DNA of 64,000 nt from Deltaproteobacteria bacterium (lineage in GTDB: Bacteria; Desulfobacterota; Binatia; Binatales; Binataceae): contig JAJXYF010000030.1 of the NCBI GenBank assembly GCA_021780755.1, positions 1-64,000 of the forward strand, read 5' to 3'. The position numbers and the translations under genes were made by a program. The notes beneath the pieces were generated by a model, which was given only the letters and a program-made list of their open reading frames with translations, did not search any database and had not been told where the DNA came from. This document shows, one piece after another, positions 55,250-64,000 of this stretch (within the stretch, counting starts at the first letter, position 1; each line of letters starts with the position of its first letter).

Positions 55250-56481
55250 CGACCAAGCCCGCTCCGCATGCGCTCGCGGCGACGTCGCCAATCGCGATCG
55301 GCGGACTCATCTTTTTGAAGCCCGGCCGCGACGGGCCCGTGCGCGGCGGCAACCCATGGATCTTTTCGCAAGCGATCGCGCGCATCGAACCCGCGACGCT
55401 GCAAGCCGGTGACTGGGTCGAAGTGCGCGACGCCGGCGGCGACACGATGGGTCTCGGCTACTACAATCCGGCAACGACGATCGCGGTGCGGATGCTCTCC
55501 TTCGACACCGCGCTCGCACCCGCCGTCCTTATCCGCCATCGCCTGCGCCGCGCCCTCGCATTGCGCCAGCGCGCGGTCCGCGGCGACACCGATTGTTACC
55601 GCCTCATCAATGGCGACGGCGACGGTCTCTCGGGGATCGTCGTCGATCGCTACGGCGGCGTACTGGTGGTGCAACTGCTGACGGCGGGCGCCGATCGCAT
55701 GCGCGCGGAGATAGTAGCCGCGCTGCGCGAGACCGTCGCGCCGCAAGCGATCGTCGAACGCAGCCACGGCGCCGTGCGCAAGCAGGAGGGGCTCGCGGAT
55801 CATGCGGAAGTGCTCGCAGGCGCGCCGCCCGCCGAGACGATCGCGACCGAACACGGCATCCGGCTGGCGATCGATTTCGATCACGGCCAGAAGACCGGCG
55901 CTTTCCTCGATCAGCGCGAGAATCGCGCGATGGTGCGCGAGCTTGCCGGCGGCGCCCGCGTGCTTGACGCGTACTGCTACGCCGGCGGCTTCACGCTCGC
56001 GGCCCTGGCGGGCGAGGCGCGCGCAGTGGTCGCCGTCGATTCGTCGGATCGCGCGATCGCGATGGCGCGGCGCAACCTCGAACTCAACGGCCACCGCGCC
56101 GACCGCGTCGAGTTCGTCCGCGGCGACGTGCTGCGTTATCTCGCCGATCTTGCGGGGCCCGATCGCTTCGACCTGATCGTGCTCGATCCGCCGCCGCTCG
56201 CGCGCAGCCTCAAGGACGCCGCCCACGCCGCGCGCCTCTACACCGACCTCAACGCATTCGCGATGCGCGCGCTGGCTCCAGGCGGCTACCTCATGACCTT
56301 CAGTTGTTCGATTCATTTTCGCGGCGAGGACTTCGTGCGCGCCGTGCGGATCGCGCAGACCAAATCCGGACGCCGGCTCCAGATGATCGCGCGGCTCGGC
56401 CCCGGCCCCGACCATCCGGTGCTGCTCGGTCATGCGGAGGGCGAATACCTGACCGGCCTGCTGCTCGCCGATCTCGCCTGA
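55240..56481 (+). CDS. rlmI: 23S rRNA m5C methyltransferase, RlmI-like
   Basis: A SAM-dependent methyltransferase of 413 residues. An N-terminal PUA RNA-binding domain ([33 protein letters not shown]) is joined to a Rossmann domain with [35 protein letters not shown], and [12 protein letters not shown], and the catalytic-type Cys in FSCSIHF. E. coli RlmI methylates C1962 of 23S rRNA; the RlmI, RlmK and YccW groups are close, so exact site is inferred. The ATG lies inside moaC, so the two genes are translationally coupled. Confidence 0.9.
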   Translation: MALTTKPAPHALAATSPIAIGGLIFLKPGRDGPVRGGNPWIFSQAIARIEPATLQAGDWVEVRDAGGDTMGLGYYNPATTIAVRMLSFDTALAPAVLIRHRLRRALALRQRAVRGDTDCYRLINGDGDGLSGIVVDRYGGVLVVQLLTAGADRMRAEIVAALRETVAPQAIVERSHGAVRKQEGLADHAEVLAGAPPAETIATEHGIRLAIDFDHGQKTGAFLDQRENRAMVRELAGGARVLDAYCYAGGFTLAALAGEARAVVAVDSSDRAIAMARRNLELNGHRADRVEFVRGDVLRYLADLAGPDRFDLIVLDPPPLARSLKDAAHAARLYTDLNAFAMRALAPGGYLMTFSCSIHFRGEDFVRAVRIAQTKSGRRLQMIARLGPGPDHPVLLGHAEGEYLTGLLLADLA

Positions 56482-56517
56482 CGCTAACGCGGCCGGGTGA
56501 AGGGGAACGGGAGAGTT

Positions 56518-56573
56518 GTTGAAGAGCGCAAAGCGGTTATTTTCAATGAAACTAAAAGTTTGAGTTCCTCAAC
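56518..56573 (+). repeat. Dispersed hairpin-type repeat, copy 3
   Basis: GTTGAAGAGCGCAAA and TTTGAGTTCCTCAAC pair (with G-T pairs) around an AT-rich centre, GAAACTAAAAGTTT. The start GTTGA-GAGC-CAAAGCGGT matches the minus strand of 18361-18421. It follows rlmI and may act as a terminator. Confidence 0.55.
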
Positions 56574-56655
56574 GACATTCTTAACATCCTCCGCCATTTG
56601 TCGCCGCGCGCCGCGACTTGCTACAAAACTGATGGTCTGCCTCAGCAGGTGACAG

Positions 56656-57072
56656 GTGAACGACATCTCGAAAAAGCCGACCCCGGTGCCCGACGATCTC
56701 AGCCGTCCGTTCTGGGCGGCGGCGCAAGAGCGGCGCCTCGTGGTCCAGCGATGTGCCGGGTGCGGCTACTATAATCATCCCCCGCGTGTTTTCTGCGACG
56801 CCTGCCTCGCGCAGGATCTCCGCTTCGAGCCGGTCAGTGGCCGCGGCGCGGTGTACTCGTTCACCGTGATGCATCAGCGCGACGTCGCCGGCTTCGAACA
56901 GGACGCCCCGTTCATCAATATCGTGGTGGAACTCGCCGAGCAGCCGCGGCTCCTGATGGTCTCCAACCTGCCCATCGCCGAGCGCCCCAAAGTGAGTATC
57001 GGAACGGCGGCCGAAGTTTATTTCGAGGATCGCGGCGACGGCGTGGTCATCCCGCAATTTCGCCTCGTCTGA
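56656..57072 (+). CDS. DUF35 zinc-ribbon/OB-fold protein (acyl-CoA-associated)
   Basis: A 138-residue DUF35 protein. The zinc ribbon is RCAGCGYYNHPPRVFCDACLA, and an OB fold follows (EPVSGRGAVYSFTVMHQRDV). Proteins of this family sit beside thiolase-like enzymes and form complexes with them; in steroid side-chain degradation a DUF35 domain partners the Ltp2 aldolase. The thiolase-like gene begins 38 bases downstream, strongly suggesting the same kind of complex. It starts with GTG at 56656. Confidence 0.9.
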   Translation: MNDISKKPTPVPDDLSRPFWAAAQERRLVVQRCAGCGYYNHPPRVFCDACLAQDLRFEPVSGRGAVYSFTVMHQRDVAGFEQDAPFINIVVELAEQPRLLMVSNLPIAERPKVSIGTAAEVYFEDRGDGVVIPQFRLV

Positions 57073-57110
57073 CGCTTACCGCGATACAGACACCGCTGGA
57101 GCATTAGTCA

Positions 57111-58310
57111 ATGTGGCAGGGCAAAGGAAAAACCGCGATCGCCGGGATTGGCTATTCGGAGATCACGCGCAAGCCGGGGAAGCCGCTCGGACTACTGGCG
57201 GTTGACGCCTGCCGCGCCGCCATCGCCGATGCGGGTCTCGACCCCGCCCGCATCGACGGACTCGCGACCTATCCCGAGTCGCCCTTCGCCGGCGCCGGCA
57301 ATCGCGACGGCGAGGACGTCGTCAGCGTCAACTGGATAATGAACCATCTCGCGCTCGCACCCGACCTGCGCTGGTATGCGCAGATCGAGACCGGGATGAT
57401 CGCGAGTCCGATTATCGAAGCGGTGAACGCGCTGATCGCCGGCGCCTGCGACTATGTAATGGTGTGGCGCGCGCTTCATCGGCCGCGTCCACGCGCGAGC
57501 GGCGGCGTCACCGGCCACGGCGGCCCGCCGCGCGCCGCCGGTGACGCGCAATTCCTCGCGCCCTATGGCGCCAGCTCGATCGTGCAGACCCATGCCCTCG
57601 CCTGGCAGCGCTATATGCATCGCTACGGCGCGACCCGCGACGCACTCGCCGCGCTCGCGCTCAACAGCCGCCGCAACGCCAACCTCAATCCGCGCGCCTT
57701 CTTCTTCAAGGATCCGATGTCGCGCGATGACTACTTCAATTCCCGCTGGATCGCCGAGCCACTATGCCTCTTCGATTGCGACGTGCCGGTGGACGGATGC
57801 GTCGCGCTGATCGTTACCACCACTGAGCGCGCGCGCGATTTGTCCAACCCGCCCGCCTACATCGCGGGCTACGGCCAGAACACCGCGCGCCGGCGCACGC
57901 TGCTCTACTACACACTCGACGACTACATGGCCTGCGGCACCTCGCTCGCCAACAAGCTCTGGCAGTCGGCCGGACTCGGCCCGCGCGACATGGACGCGGC
58001 CCAACTCTACGACGGCTTCAATCCTTCGACGCTCTACTGGCTCGAGGCCGCCGGCTTCTGCGCCGAGGGCGAGGGCGCCGCGTTTGTGCGCGACGGCCGC
58101 ATCGCGCTCGAGGGGGAACTGCCGGTCAACACCTTCGGCGGCAGTTTGAGCGAAGGCCGGATGCACGGGATGGGGCACATCGCCGAGGCCGTGCGCCAGG
58201 TGACCGATCGCGCCGAACGGCGGCAGATTCCGGACGCCTCCGCGGTCTGCGCCATCGACGGTTCCCCGATGCTCCGCGGCAGCGGCATAATAGTCACTCG
58301 CGATCCCTGA
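57111..58310 (+). CDS. Thiolase-superfamily (SCP-X/Ltp2-like) protein
   Basis: A 399-residue thiolase-fold protein of the lipid-transfer-protein subgroup. The fold is seen in KTAIAGIGYSEITRK, ACRAAIADAGLDPARIDGL, VDGCVALIVTTTERA, and the C-terminal NTFGGSLSEGRMHGMGHIAEAVRQ. The nucleophilic Cys that thiolases carry about 90 residues in is missing (IETGMIASPIIEAVNAL), as in Ltp2-type aldolases. With the DUF35 gene just upstream it probably forms a two-protein aldolase or acyl-CoA enzyme acting on steroid- or fatty-acid-like CoA esters. Reaction and substrate are inferred. Confidence 0.87.
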   Translation: MWQGKGKTAIAGIGYSEITRKPGKPLGLLAVDACRAAIADAGLDPARIDGLATYPESPFAGAGNRDGEDVVSVNWIMNHLALAPDLRWYAQIETGMIASPIIEAVNALIAGACDYVMVWRALHRPRPRASGGVTGHGGPPRAAGDAQFLAPYGASSIVQTHALAWQRYMHRYGATRDALAALALNSRRNANLNPRAFFFKDPMSRDDYFNSRWIAEPLCLFDCDVPVDGCVALIVTTTERARDLSNPPAYIAGYGQNTARRRTLLYYTLDDYMACGTSLANKLWQSAGLGPRDMDAAQLYDGFNPSTLYWLEAAGFCAEGEGAAFVRDGRIALEGELPVNTFGGSLSEGRMHGMGHIAEAVRQVTDRAERRQIPDASAVCAIDGSPMLRGSGIIVTRDP

Positions 58311-58329
58311 TCGAGGAGACGCCACCGCA

Positions 58330-59511
58330 ATGAGTACCCATCTTTACGAAGTTCTGGAGCGCCTGGTCGCCTTCGATACAGTGAGTATCCACTCCGACGT
58401 TCCCGCGATGGAGTATCTCGCCGGTGAATTTGACGGCGCGGGTTTCGAGACCGCTCTCCATCACTTCAACATAAGCGGCCAGCCTCAGGCCAACCTGGTC
58501 GCGTGGGCGGGGCCGCCGCGCCCCGACGGGCTCATTATCTCGGGCCATCTCGATACCGTTCCGGTTGAGGGACAACCGGGATGGGATCGCGATCCTTTTC
58601 GCGTCGAGATAACCGGCGACCGCGTCTTCGGGCGCGGCACTTCTGACATGAAGGGATTTCTCGCGCAATGTGCCGAGGCCGCGCGCACTATCGATCTCGA
58701 CCGTCTGACCCGCCCGCTGGTCTTCGTGTTCACCGCCGATGAGGAAGTCGGGATGCGCGGGGCTGCGAGCGTCGCGCCCGCGTTGCAAAACCTGCTCGGC
58801 GACGTTCCGCGTCCCAACCTCGCCTGGATTGGCGAGCCGACCTCGCTCTCCATCTTCCACGCCCACAAGTGCGTCACCGCCTTTGAGGTCAAGGTTAGCG
58901 GCCGCGGCGGCCACAGCGGCAACCCCGAACTCGGCGTCAACGCGATCGCCGTAATGGGCAAGGCGATCGAAACCATCGGCGGTCTCCAGGCCGAGCGCCG
59001 CAATACCCGCAATCAGCAATTCGCCGCGATCTTTCCCGACGCGCCTTACGACGTGATGAATTTCGGCACCATCACTGGCGGCGTCGCCTCCAACATCATC
59101 GCGGAACAATGCGCGATGCGGATGACCTATCGGTCGCTGCCCGACGCCGACCCGCTCGAACTCTATCGCGAAATCGAACGCCGCCTCGGCGCACTCGATA
59201 TGCACGACTACGGCTCGCCTCACCACGTCGCCACGATCGAACTCGGCAAGCCGACCGTCGCACCGCCGCTGCTCTCGCCGCGCGACACCGCGCTTGAGCG
59301 GGCGCTGTTCGCGGTCACCGGCGAGACCGTCGCGCGCGGCGCGCCCTTCGCGACCGACGGCGCGTGGTTCGCCCGCGAAGGAATAGTCACTCTGATTTGC
59401 GGACCCGGCGAATTCGAGCAAGCCCATCAGCCCAACGAGTCGATATCGCGCGGCGCATTCGAGCGCGGCCTCGCAACCATCGTCGGCGTCGTCGAGCGCA
59501 TGTGCCGATGA
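58330..59511 (+). CDS. argE: M20-family deacetylase (ArgE/acetylornithine deacetylase-like)
   Basis: A di-zinc M20 peptidase-family amidohydrolase of 393 residues. Metal and catalytic residues are in GHLDTVPVEGQPGWDRDPF, FGRGTSDMKGFLAQC, FTADEEVGMRGA with the catalytic Glu, and WIGEPTSL. The dimerisation domain starts at FEVKVSGRGGHSGNPE. Length and motifs fit acetylornithine deacetylase, but M20 substrate assignments by sequence are weak and the neighbours are not arginine genes. The stop overlaps the VOC gene by four bases (ATGA). Confidence 0.82.
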   Translation: MSTHLYEVLERLVAFDTVSIHSDVPAMEYLAGEFDGAGFETALHHFNISGQPQANLVAWAGPPRPDGLIISGHLDTVPVEGQPGWDRDPFRVEITGDRVFGRGTSDMKGFLAQCAEAARTIDLDRLTRPLVFVFTADEEVGMRGAASVAPALQNLLGDVPRPNLAWIGEPTSLSIFHAHKCVTAFEVKVSGRGGHSGNPELGVNAIAVMGKAIETIGGLQAERRNTRNQQFAAIFPDAPYDVMNFGTITGGVASNIIAEQCAMRMTYRSLPDADPLELYREIERRLGALDMHDYGSPHHVATIELGKPTVAPPLLSPRDTALERALFAVTGETVARGAPFATDGAWFAREGIVTLICGPGEFEQAHQPNESISRGAFERGLATIVGVVERMCR

Positions 59512-59891
59512 AACTCGAGCGTCTCGACCATTTCGGAATCGAAGTCGCCGACCTCGCGCGCGCCGAGCGATTTTACACGGAAGTGCTCGGGCTGGCAGTG
59601 GTCGCGCATCTCGGCGATCAGACGCTGCTCGAGTGCGGCGATCAGAACCTGGCGCTGTTTCAAGTCGCGCGGGCAGCGCTGAGTTCTGACGAGCGCCGCG
59701 ATCGCATCAAGCGTCCGCTGGGCCGCAGCCATCATGCTTTTCGCGTCAGCCGCATGGATTTCGATACCGCTCGCGACGGCCTGCATGCGGCCGGCGTCGA
59801 ATGCGCCACGCCGATCGACTGGGGCGATCACGATTGCCTCTACTTCCTCGATCCCGACGGCAATCTGCTGGAGGTCGTGAGTTATCGCTGA
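59508..59891 (+). CDS. VOC-family (glyoxalase-fold) protein
   Basis: A 127-residue vicinal-oxygen-chelate protein. It has two beta-alpha-beta-beta-beta halves: LERLDHFGIEVADLARAERFYTEVLGL and SHHAFRVSRMDFDTARDGLHAAGV, with metal-ligand candidates His (LDHFGIEV), His (SHHAFRV) and Glu in DPDGNLLEVVSY. Members include lyases, dioxygenases and binding proteins, so the function is open. The start at 59508 overlaps the M20 gene stop, so the two are coupled. Confidence 0.88.
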   Translation: MKLERLDHFGIEVADLARAERFYTEVLGLAVVAHLGDQTLLECGDQNLALFQVARAALSSDERRDRIKRPLGRSHHAFRVSRMDFDTARDGLHAAGVECATPIDWGDHDCLYFLDPDGNLLEVVSYR

Positions 59892-59992
59892 GGCCGCCGC
59901 GCAGGCGATCACTTACCGCGCCAAACCATCGACCTCGTGAAAGCCGCCGCGCCGATATTGTCCGACGCTGCCGATTCGCCTAAACCGGTTGC

Positions 59993-60634
59993 ATGAAATA
60001 TCGCCGCTGGGTTCGTGCCCTGTGCCTCTCGCCCGCGATTCTGCTTTTCGCCGCGCCCGCATCCGCAAAAGTGCTTCATCTGCGCGTCGATCCGTCCGCG
60101 ACCCAGATCGTCGCAACCGTCGATCAACCGCTCGCTCGAATTAACGGCAACGTCTCGGGCAGCTTCCAGGTAATCACGGGTGAGATTGAAGGCGATCCGG
60201 CGGACCCGGTCGCCACCGGTCACATCGATATCGTGATCGACGCCACCAGCTACACCTCCGACAGCGCGCGGCGCGACAAGGCGGTGCTGCACGACGCGCT
60301 CGAAACGCGGTTCTACCAGGTAATCAAGTTCGTGAGCACGCGTATCGAGGACCTGAAATGGGACGCGCCCAGCGTGATCGGCAGCGCGACGATCGTCGGC
60401 AATCTCACGCTCCACGGCGTAACCCGCGAGATTCGGGTGCCGATCAGCGCGACGCTCTCGACTGACGGCCGCTTCAGCGCCGACGGCGACTTCCAATTCG
60501 ATTGCACCGATTTCGGGATCACGCCGCCGCACGAATTGTTCGGCGCGCTGCGCGCAGGCAAGATAGTCGAGCTCAATTTCCGCGTGATTGCGGTGGCGCC
60601 CGACGCGCCCGCATCGACACCGGCGCCGCAATGA
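59993..60634 (+). CDS. YceI-family periplasmic protein
   Basis: A 213-residue YceI protein with an N-terminal signal peptide (RALCLSPAILLFAAPASA, cleaved before KVLHLR). The lipocalin-like beta barrel, which binds polyisoprenoid-type lipids in a studied homologue, shows VSGSFQVITGEIEGDP, GHIDIVIDATSYTSDSARRD, FYQVIKFVSTRIEDL and GNLTLHGVTREIRVPI, with the typical C-terminal DCTDFGI. Physiological role is uncertain. It stands alone. Confidence 0.9.
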   Translation: MKYRRWVRALCLSPAILLFAAPASAKVLHLRVDPSATQIVATVDQPLARINGNVSGSFQVITGEIEGDPADPVATGHIDIVIDATSYTSDSARRDKAVLHDALETRFYQVIKFVSTRIEDLKWDAPSVIGSATIVGNLTLHGVTREIRVPISATLSTDGRFSADGDFQFDCTDFGITPPHELFGALRAGKIVELNFRVIAVAPDAPASTPAPQ

Positions 60635-60740
60635 TTCCGCGCGCCGTCGATGCGGTTGGCAGCCGCACCCGCGATGCGATAATCATCGCTCAGCGATTCG
60701 TTTCGCGTCGTCGCGACGGTATGTGTCAGGAGGGCCCAGC

Positions 60741-61805
60741 GTGAAATTCGGTCTTTTCTACCAACTTCCCTGCGCTCCGGATCAATCCGAACCCGTGCGT
60801 TACAACGAGACCGTCGAGCAGGTAATCCTCGCCGACGAAATCGGTTTCGATACCGCGTGGCTCGCCGAACTGCATTTTTTCCGCCCCTTCTCGATCATGC
60901 CCGCGCCGCTGATCGTGGCCACGGCGATCGCGCAGCGCACACGGCGCATCCGGCTCGGCACCGGTGTCTCGCTGCTCCCGTTTCATCATCCGCTGCGCCT
61001 TGCCGCGGAAGCCGCGACGGTTGACATCCTGAGCGGCGGACGGCTCGACCTTGGCGTCGGTCGCGGCACGATCGCGGTGCATTTCCAGGGCTTCAACGTC
61101 TCGCGTGAGGAAAGCCGCGAGCGCTTCGAGGAGTCGCTCGAAATTATTCAGCAGGCATGGACGACCGAGTCGTTCTCGTACAATGGAAAGCATTACCAGG
61201 TGCCGGAGACCTCGGTGGTGCCGAAGCCGGTGCAAAGACCGCATCCGCCGCTGCGCATCGCGGCGAACAGCCCCGAAACCGCGGCCTTCGCCGGACTCAA
61301 GGGTTACGACGTGCTGGTCGCCTCGCCAATCAATCCGATGCCGGGATTCTTCGGCCACGTCGAAAGCTACCGCACGGCGCTGGTCAAGGCGGGCCATCAG
61401 GCGGCGTATCGCGATGTCGCGGCGCTCTTCTTCACGCACAGTTCCGAGAGCGTGGCGCGCAGCCGCATCGAGTACGAGCCCTCGATGATGCATTACTTCC
61501 GCACTATCGGGGAGCAGGCGTTGCGCGGCGATCGATCGCAGTACGACGGGTCCTACGCCTATCTGAAGCAGGTGCGCGAGCGCGTCGCGACGATGTCGTG
61601 GGAGATGGTCGCCGACACCATGGCGATCTTCGGCAGTCCCGAACAATGCATCGCGCGCATCGAGGACATCTATCACGGCGCGAAAATTAATCAGCTCGTA
61701 TGCTGGTTCAATCCGGGCGGACGCATTGCGCATCGCGACGTGATGGCGGCGATGGAACGGTTTGCGACGAAAGTAATCCCCGCGGTGCGGCACCTCGGCG
61801 AGTAG
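60741..61805 (+). CDS. LLM-class (luciferase-like) flavin-dependent oxidoreductase
   Basis: A 354-residue TIM-barrel monooxygenase of the bacterial luciferase superfamily, expected to use reduced FMN (or F420). Evidence: the N-terminal VKFGLFYQLP, ILADEIGFDTAWLAELHFF, RTRRIRLGTGVSLLPFHHPLRLAAEAATVD, LDLGVGRGTI, RPHPPLRIAANSPETAAFAG, and the C-terminal IFGSPEQCIARI. The start is GTG at 60741 with AGGAGGGCC upstream; the frame opens at 60588 without homology. Substrate unknown. Confidence 0.92.
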   Translation: MKFGLFYQLPCAPDQSEPVRYNETVEQVILADEIGFDTAWLAELHFFRPFSIMPAPLIVATAIAQRTRRIRLGTGVSLLPFHHPLRLAAEAATVDILSGGRLDLGVGRGTIAVHFQGFNVSREESRERFEESLEIIQQAWTTESFSYNGKHYQVPETSVVPKPVQRPHPPLRIAANSPETAAFAGLKGYDVLVASPINPMPGFFGHVESYRTALVKAGHQAAYRDVAALFFTHSSESVARSRIEYEPSMMHYFRTIGEQALRGDRSQYDGSYAYLKQVRERVATMSWEMVADTMAIFGSPEQCIARIEDIYHGAKINQLVCWFNPGGRIAHRDVMAAMERFATKVIPAVRHLGE

Positions 61806-61872
61806 CGCGTCTATAATGCGATCGATACGGGCGTTTCCCCCGCTCTTCCCGACTTAAGGCGGGGGACTGCCG

Positions 61873-63540
61873 TCAGGCGGCGGCGGTGGTCTGCACCAGT
61901 TCGAACGCGCCCGCCTCGATCGATTCGGTCGAGCGCAGGACGATCTTGATGCCGAGGCGCTGCTCGAGCACGCCAAGATCCTTGGCGCCGACGTCATATA
62001 GGTAGCGCGCGACGGCGGGATTGATCTTGACCACCAGCAGGTCACTCCGCGGATGGCGTCCGGCGGCGCGATGGATTCCGCGCAGAACGTCGGCGGCGAG
62101 CGTCGCCACCGATTTCACCACGCGCCGCCCGTGACATTTCGGGCATTGCTCGGTCAGCATCTCCTCCAGACTTTCGCGCGTGCGCTTGCGCGTCATCTGC
62201 ACCAGCCCGAGTTCCGAGATTCGCAGCATCGAGCTGCGCGCCTTGTCGCGCTTGAGCGCCTGCGCGAGCACGTCGGTGACGCGTTTGCGGTCCGCCTCGC
62301 GCGTCATATCGATGAAGTCAACGATGATGATGCCGCCGATATTACGCAGGCGCAATTGCCGAACGACCTCGTCGGCCGCCTCCAGGTTGGTCTTCAGCAC
62401 GGTCTCGTCCTGGTTGCGCTTGCCGACGAAGCGGCCGGTGTTGACGTCAACCGCGGTCAGCGCTTCGGCCTGATCGAAGACCAGGTAGCCGCCCGACTTG
62501 AGCCAGACCTTGCGTTCGAGTGCGCGGTCAATCTGGGCCTCGATATGGAAATGATCGAAAATCGGCTCTTCGGCCTCGTAGAGCGAAATCCGCGAGCGCA
62601 GGCGGGGCATATAGTTCTGCACGAACTCGCCGATCCGCCTGTAGGTTTCGGGATCGTCGCACCACAGGCGATCGACGTCGCTCGAAAAAAGATCACGCAC
62701 GACGCGCAGCGCGACGTCGAGATCGCTCGAGAGCGCCGAAGCGGGCGGCGAAGTCTCCGCGAGTTTTACGATTGACGACCACAGTTTGGTGAGGAATGAA
62801 ACGTCGCGCTGGATTTCGCGCTTGCTGACGCCCTCGCAGACGGTGCGCACGATAAAGCCGCCCTGATCGGGCCGCAATTCGCCGACCGCCGCACGCAGGC
62901 GCTGGCGTTCCTGGGCGCTCTCGATGCGCCGCGAAATCCCGATGTGATTGCTGGTCGGCGTGTACACCAGATGGCGTCCGGGCAGCGACACGAACGAGGT
63001 CAGGCGTGCGCCCTTGGTGCCCATCGGCTCCTTCGCCACCTGCACAATTATATCTTGTCCGCGCTTGAGCACCTGCTCGATCGGCAGCCGCACGCGCCGC
63101 TCGCTGCGCCGACGCCGGCCGCGACCGCGCCCGCCACGCGCCGCGCCATTGGGCGACGCTCCGTCCTCGCCCTCGGCCGATTGATCTTCGGCGCCCGCAC
63201 TCTCGAAACTGTCTTCACCGTCGGCCGGGCCGGCCGAATCACTATCGTGCAATGGTTCGGTTTCGACGTCCTCTTCACCGATAACCTCGGCGGCGGAGCC
63301 GAAGCCTTCGACATCGGTATGGAAGTCGGACACGTGCAGGAAGCCGGCTTTCTCGAGTCCGATCTCGACGAACGCCGCCTGCATCCCGGGCAGCACGCGC
63401 GTTACCTTGCCCTTGTAGATATTGCCGACCAGACCCTGGCGCTCATTGCGCTCAAGATGGAATTCGCTCAGGACGCCGTCCTCGAGCACGGCAACGCGCA
63501 CTTCAAGCGTGGATGCGTTGATTACAATTTCGCGCTTCAC
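61873..63540 (-). CDS. rng: Ribonuclease E/G
   Basis: Endoribonuclease that matures rRNA and starts mRNA decay. The 555-residue protein starts (GTG) with REIVINASTLEVRVAVLEDG and an S1 domain (GNIYKGKVTRVLPGMQAAFVEIG). The S1 domain is interrupted by an insertion of about 80 residues, first acidic (EEDVETEPLHDSDSAG) and then basic (GRGRGRRRRSERR). The catalytic core follows: VIVDFIDM with the metal-binding Asp, TAVDVNTGRFVG, LVQMTRKRTRESL, and the zinc link CPKCHGRR. There is no long C-terminal degradosome scaffold, so it is RNase-G-sized. Confidence 0.95.
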   Translation of the reverse strand: MKREIVINASTLEVRVAVLEDGVLSEFHLERNERQGLVGNIYKGKVTRVLPGMQAAFVEIGLEKAGFLHVSDFHTDVEGFGSAAEVIGEEDVETEPLHDSDSAGPADGEDSFESAGAEDQSAEGEDGASPNGAARGGRGRGRRRRSERRVRLPIEQVLKRGQDIIVQVAKEPMGTKGARLTSFVSLPGRHLVYTPTSNHIGISRRIESAQERQRLRAAVGELRPDQGGFIVRTVCEGVSKREIQRDVSFLTKLWSSIVKLAETSPPASALSSDLDVALRVVRDLFSSDVDRLWCDDPETYRRIGEFVQNYMPRLRSRISLYEAEEPIFDHFHIEAQIDRALERKVWLKSGGYLVFDQAEALTAVDVNTGRFVGKRNQDETVLKTNLEAADEVVRQLRLRNIGGIIIVDFIDMTREADRKRVTDVLAQALKRDKARSSMLRISELGLVQMTRKRTRESLEEMLTEQCPKCHGRRVVKSVATLAADVLRGIHRAAGRHPRSDLLVVKINPAVARYLYDVGAKDLGVLEQRLGIKIVLRSTESIEAGAFELVQTTAAA

Positions 63541-63851
63541 GGGAACGATTTTCCGGACGGTGCGGAAACGACCGTCAACACCGCGAGCCAGCCCAGCATT
63601 CAGCCGGCTCCGACCTGCGGATGGTCGTGAATGGAGGTGGTAGCGGATAAGAGGATCTCAAGGGAAAGTATGCTCCGGGACGGTCGAAACTTTACTCGTC
63701 CATTGCAGATGATACGGAGCGAGGCCAATTTCCGCAAGGCGACCATTGCGCATCACCTGTTGATAGCGTGATCGCCCTACTTTCGCCCCGACGAATTAAA
63801 ATCCTGTTACAGGCTTGACTCCGAGGCCCGGTTCCCGTTGATTGTTTTACA
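63541..63851. other. Intergenic region between rng and HNH gene
   Basis: The 311-base divergent gap must hold both promoters. A TTGACT hexamer at 63815-63820 with a weak TTGATT 17 bases later would start transcription almost at the HNH ATG; this is tentative. No RNA gene or repeat is recognised. Confidence 0.3.
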
Positions 63852-64000
63852 ATGGCAGCGTCAGCCGAAACCATGGTGGCGCACCCGATGGGGGCGGCTT
63901 TGCTCAACAGCAAGGTACTGGTTCTCAATCGTTCGTACCTTCCAGTTCACGTCACTTCCGTCAAGCGCGCCTTCGCGCTCCTTTACCAAGGCGTCGCCCG
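63852..64000 (+). CDS. HNH endonuclease family protein (3' partial)
   Basis: The window ends 49 codons into this gene. The visible N-terminus contains LLNSKVLVLNRSYLPVHVTS followed by KRAFALLYQGVA, the well-conserved opening of a widespread family of small HNH-domain proteins; the HNH motif itself would lie beyond the window. An upstream start is unlikely because no ribosome site is seen for other codons. Divergent from rng. Confidence 0.75.
   Translation, partial: MAASAETMVAHPMGAALLNSKVLVLNRSYLPVHVTSVKRAFALLYQGVA

Overview
The window is 64 kb of GC-rich, densely packed bacterial chromosome with about 62 protein genes, one tRNA and one mobile element. Gene content combines bacterial housekeeping (PriA, peptide deformylase and Fmt, RsmB, dimeric-type glycyl-tRNA synthetase, pyruvate phosphate dikinase, Lon, TrxB, RNase E/G, a PII protein) with families common in uncultured soil bacteria: CaiB-type CoA transferase, N-acyl-D-amino-acid deacylase, amidohydrolase-2, luciferase-like monooxygenase, a thiolase/DUF35 pair and DUF899. 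This fits a Gram-negative soil or sediment organism of the Deltaproteobacteria/Binatota kind. That placement is inferred from gene families alone and is tentative.

Layout. 1-13.3 kb: the 3' part of priA, a YbjQ protein, an alpha/beta hydrolase with a lone ABC ATPase, a HicAB toxin-antitoxin pair, the def-fmt-rsmB translation operon, an RlpA lipoprotein, rpe, tRNA-Pro(CGG), plsY, a PII gene behind a sigma-54-like site, and an ECF sigma / anti-sigma / Met-rich Spy-like operon. 13.3-24 kb: a phosphoesterase, glyQS, ppdK, an HtrA-like protein that has lost its catalytic His and Asp, two amidohydrolases, and an ArsR / SRPBCC / DUF899 operon. 24.2-26.4 kb: an IS1595-like transposon bounded by 35-bp inverted repeats. 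It carries a transposase and, on the other strand, two apparent passenger genes, one a 54-residue Cys/His protein. Right beside its right end is a perfect 28-bp palindrome containing the 16-bp ParB-binding (parS) consensus.

26.6-42 kb: CaiB transferase, a GNAT/acyl-CoA-synthetase fusion, an orphan TadE/G-like pilus protein in an AT-rich setting, a hydrolase, an OppBC permease pair, a serine hydrolase, an OpgC-like membrane acyltransferase behind a second sigma-54-like site, GFA, lipoprotein, HAD and DUF2203 genes. 42-54.6 kb: lon (preceded by a partial duplication of the DUF2203 gene start), glgA, an RNase HI with a Cys-rich tail, an NfeD/SPFH pair, an ABC-2 exporter with its HlyD adaptor, a methyltransferase-like membrane protein, a K+ channel and trxB. 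54.7-64 kb: moaC-rlmI, a DUF35/thiolase/M20/VOC cluster, YceI, an LLM flavin enzyme, RNase E/G, and the start of an HNH endonuclease.

The most unusual signals are the parS site with the abutting passenger-carrying transposon, whose terminal repeats appear to double as inward promoters; the pseudo-HtrA; the ECF/Met-rich regulon; two sigma-54-like sites; and a family of dispersed hairpins.
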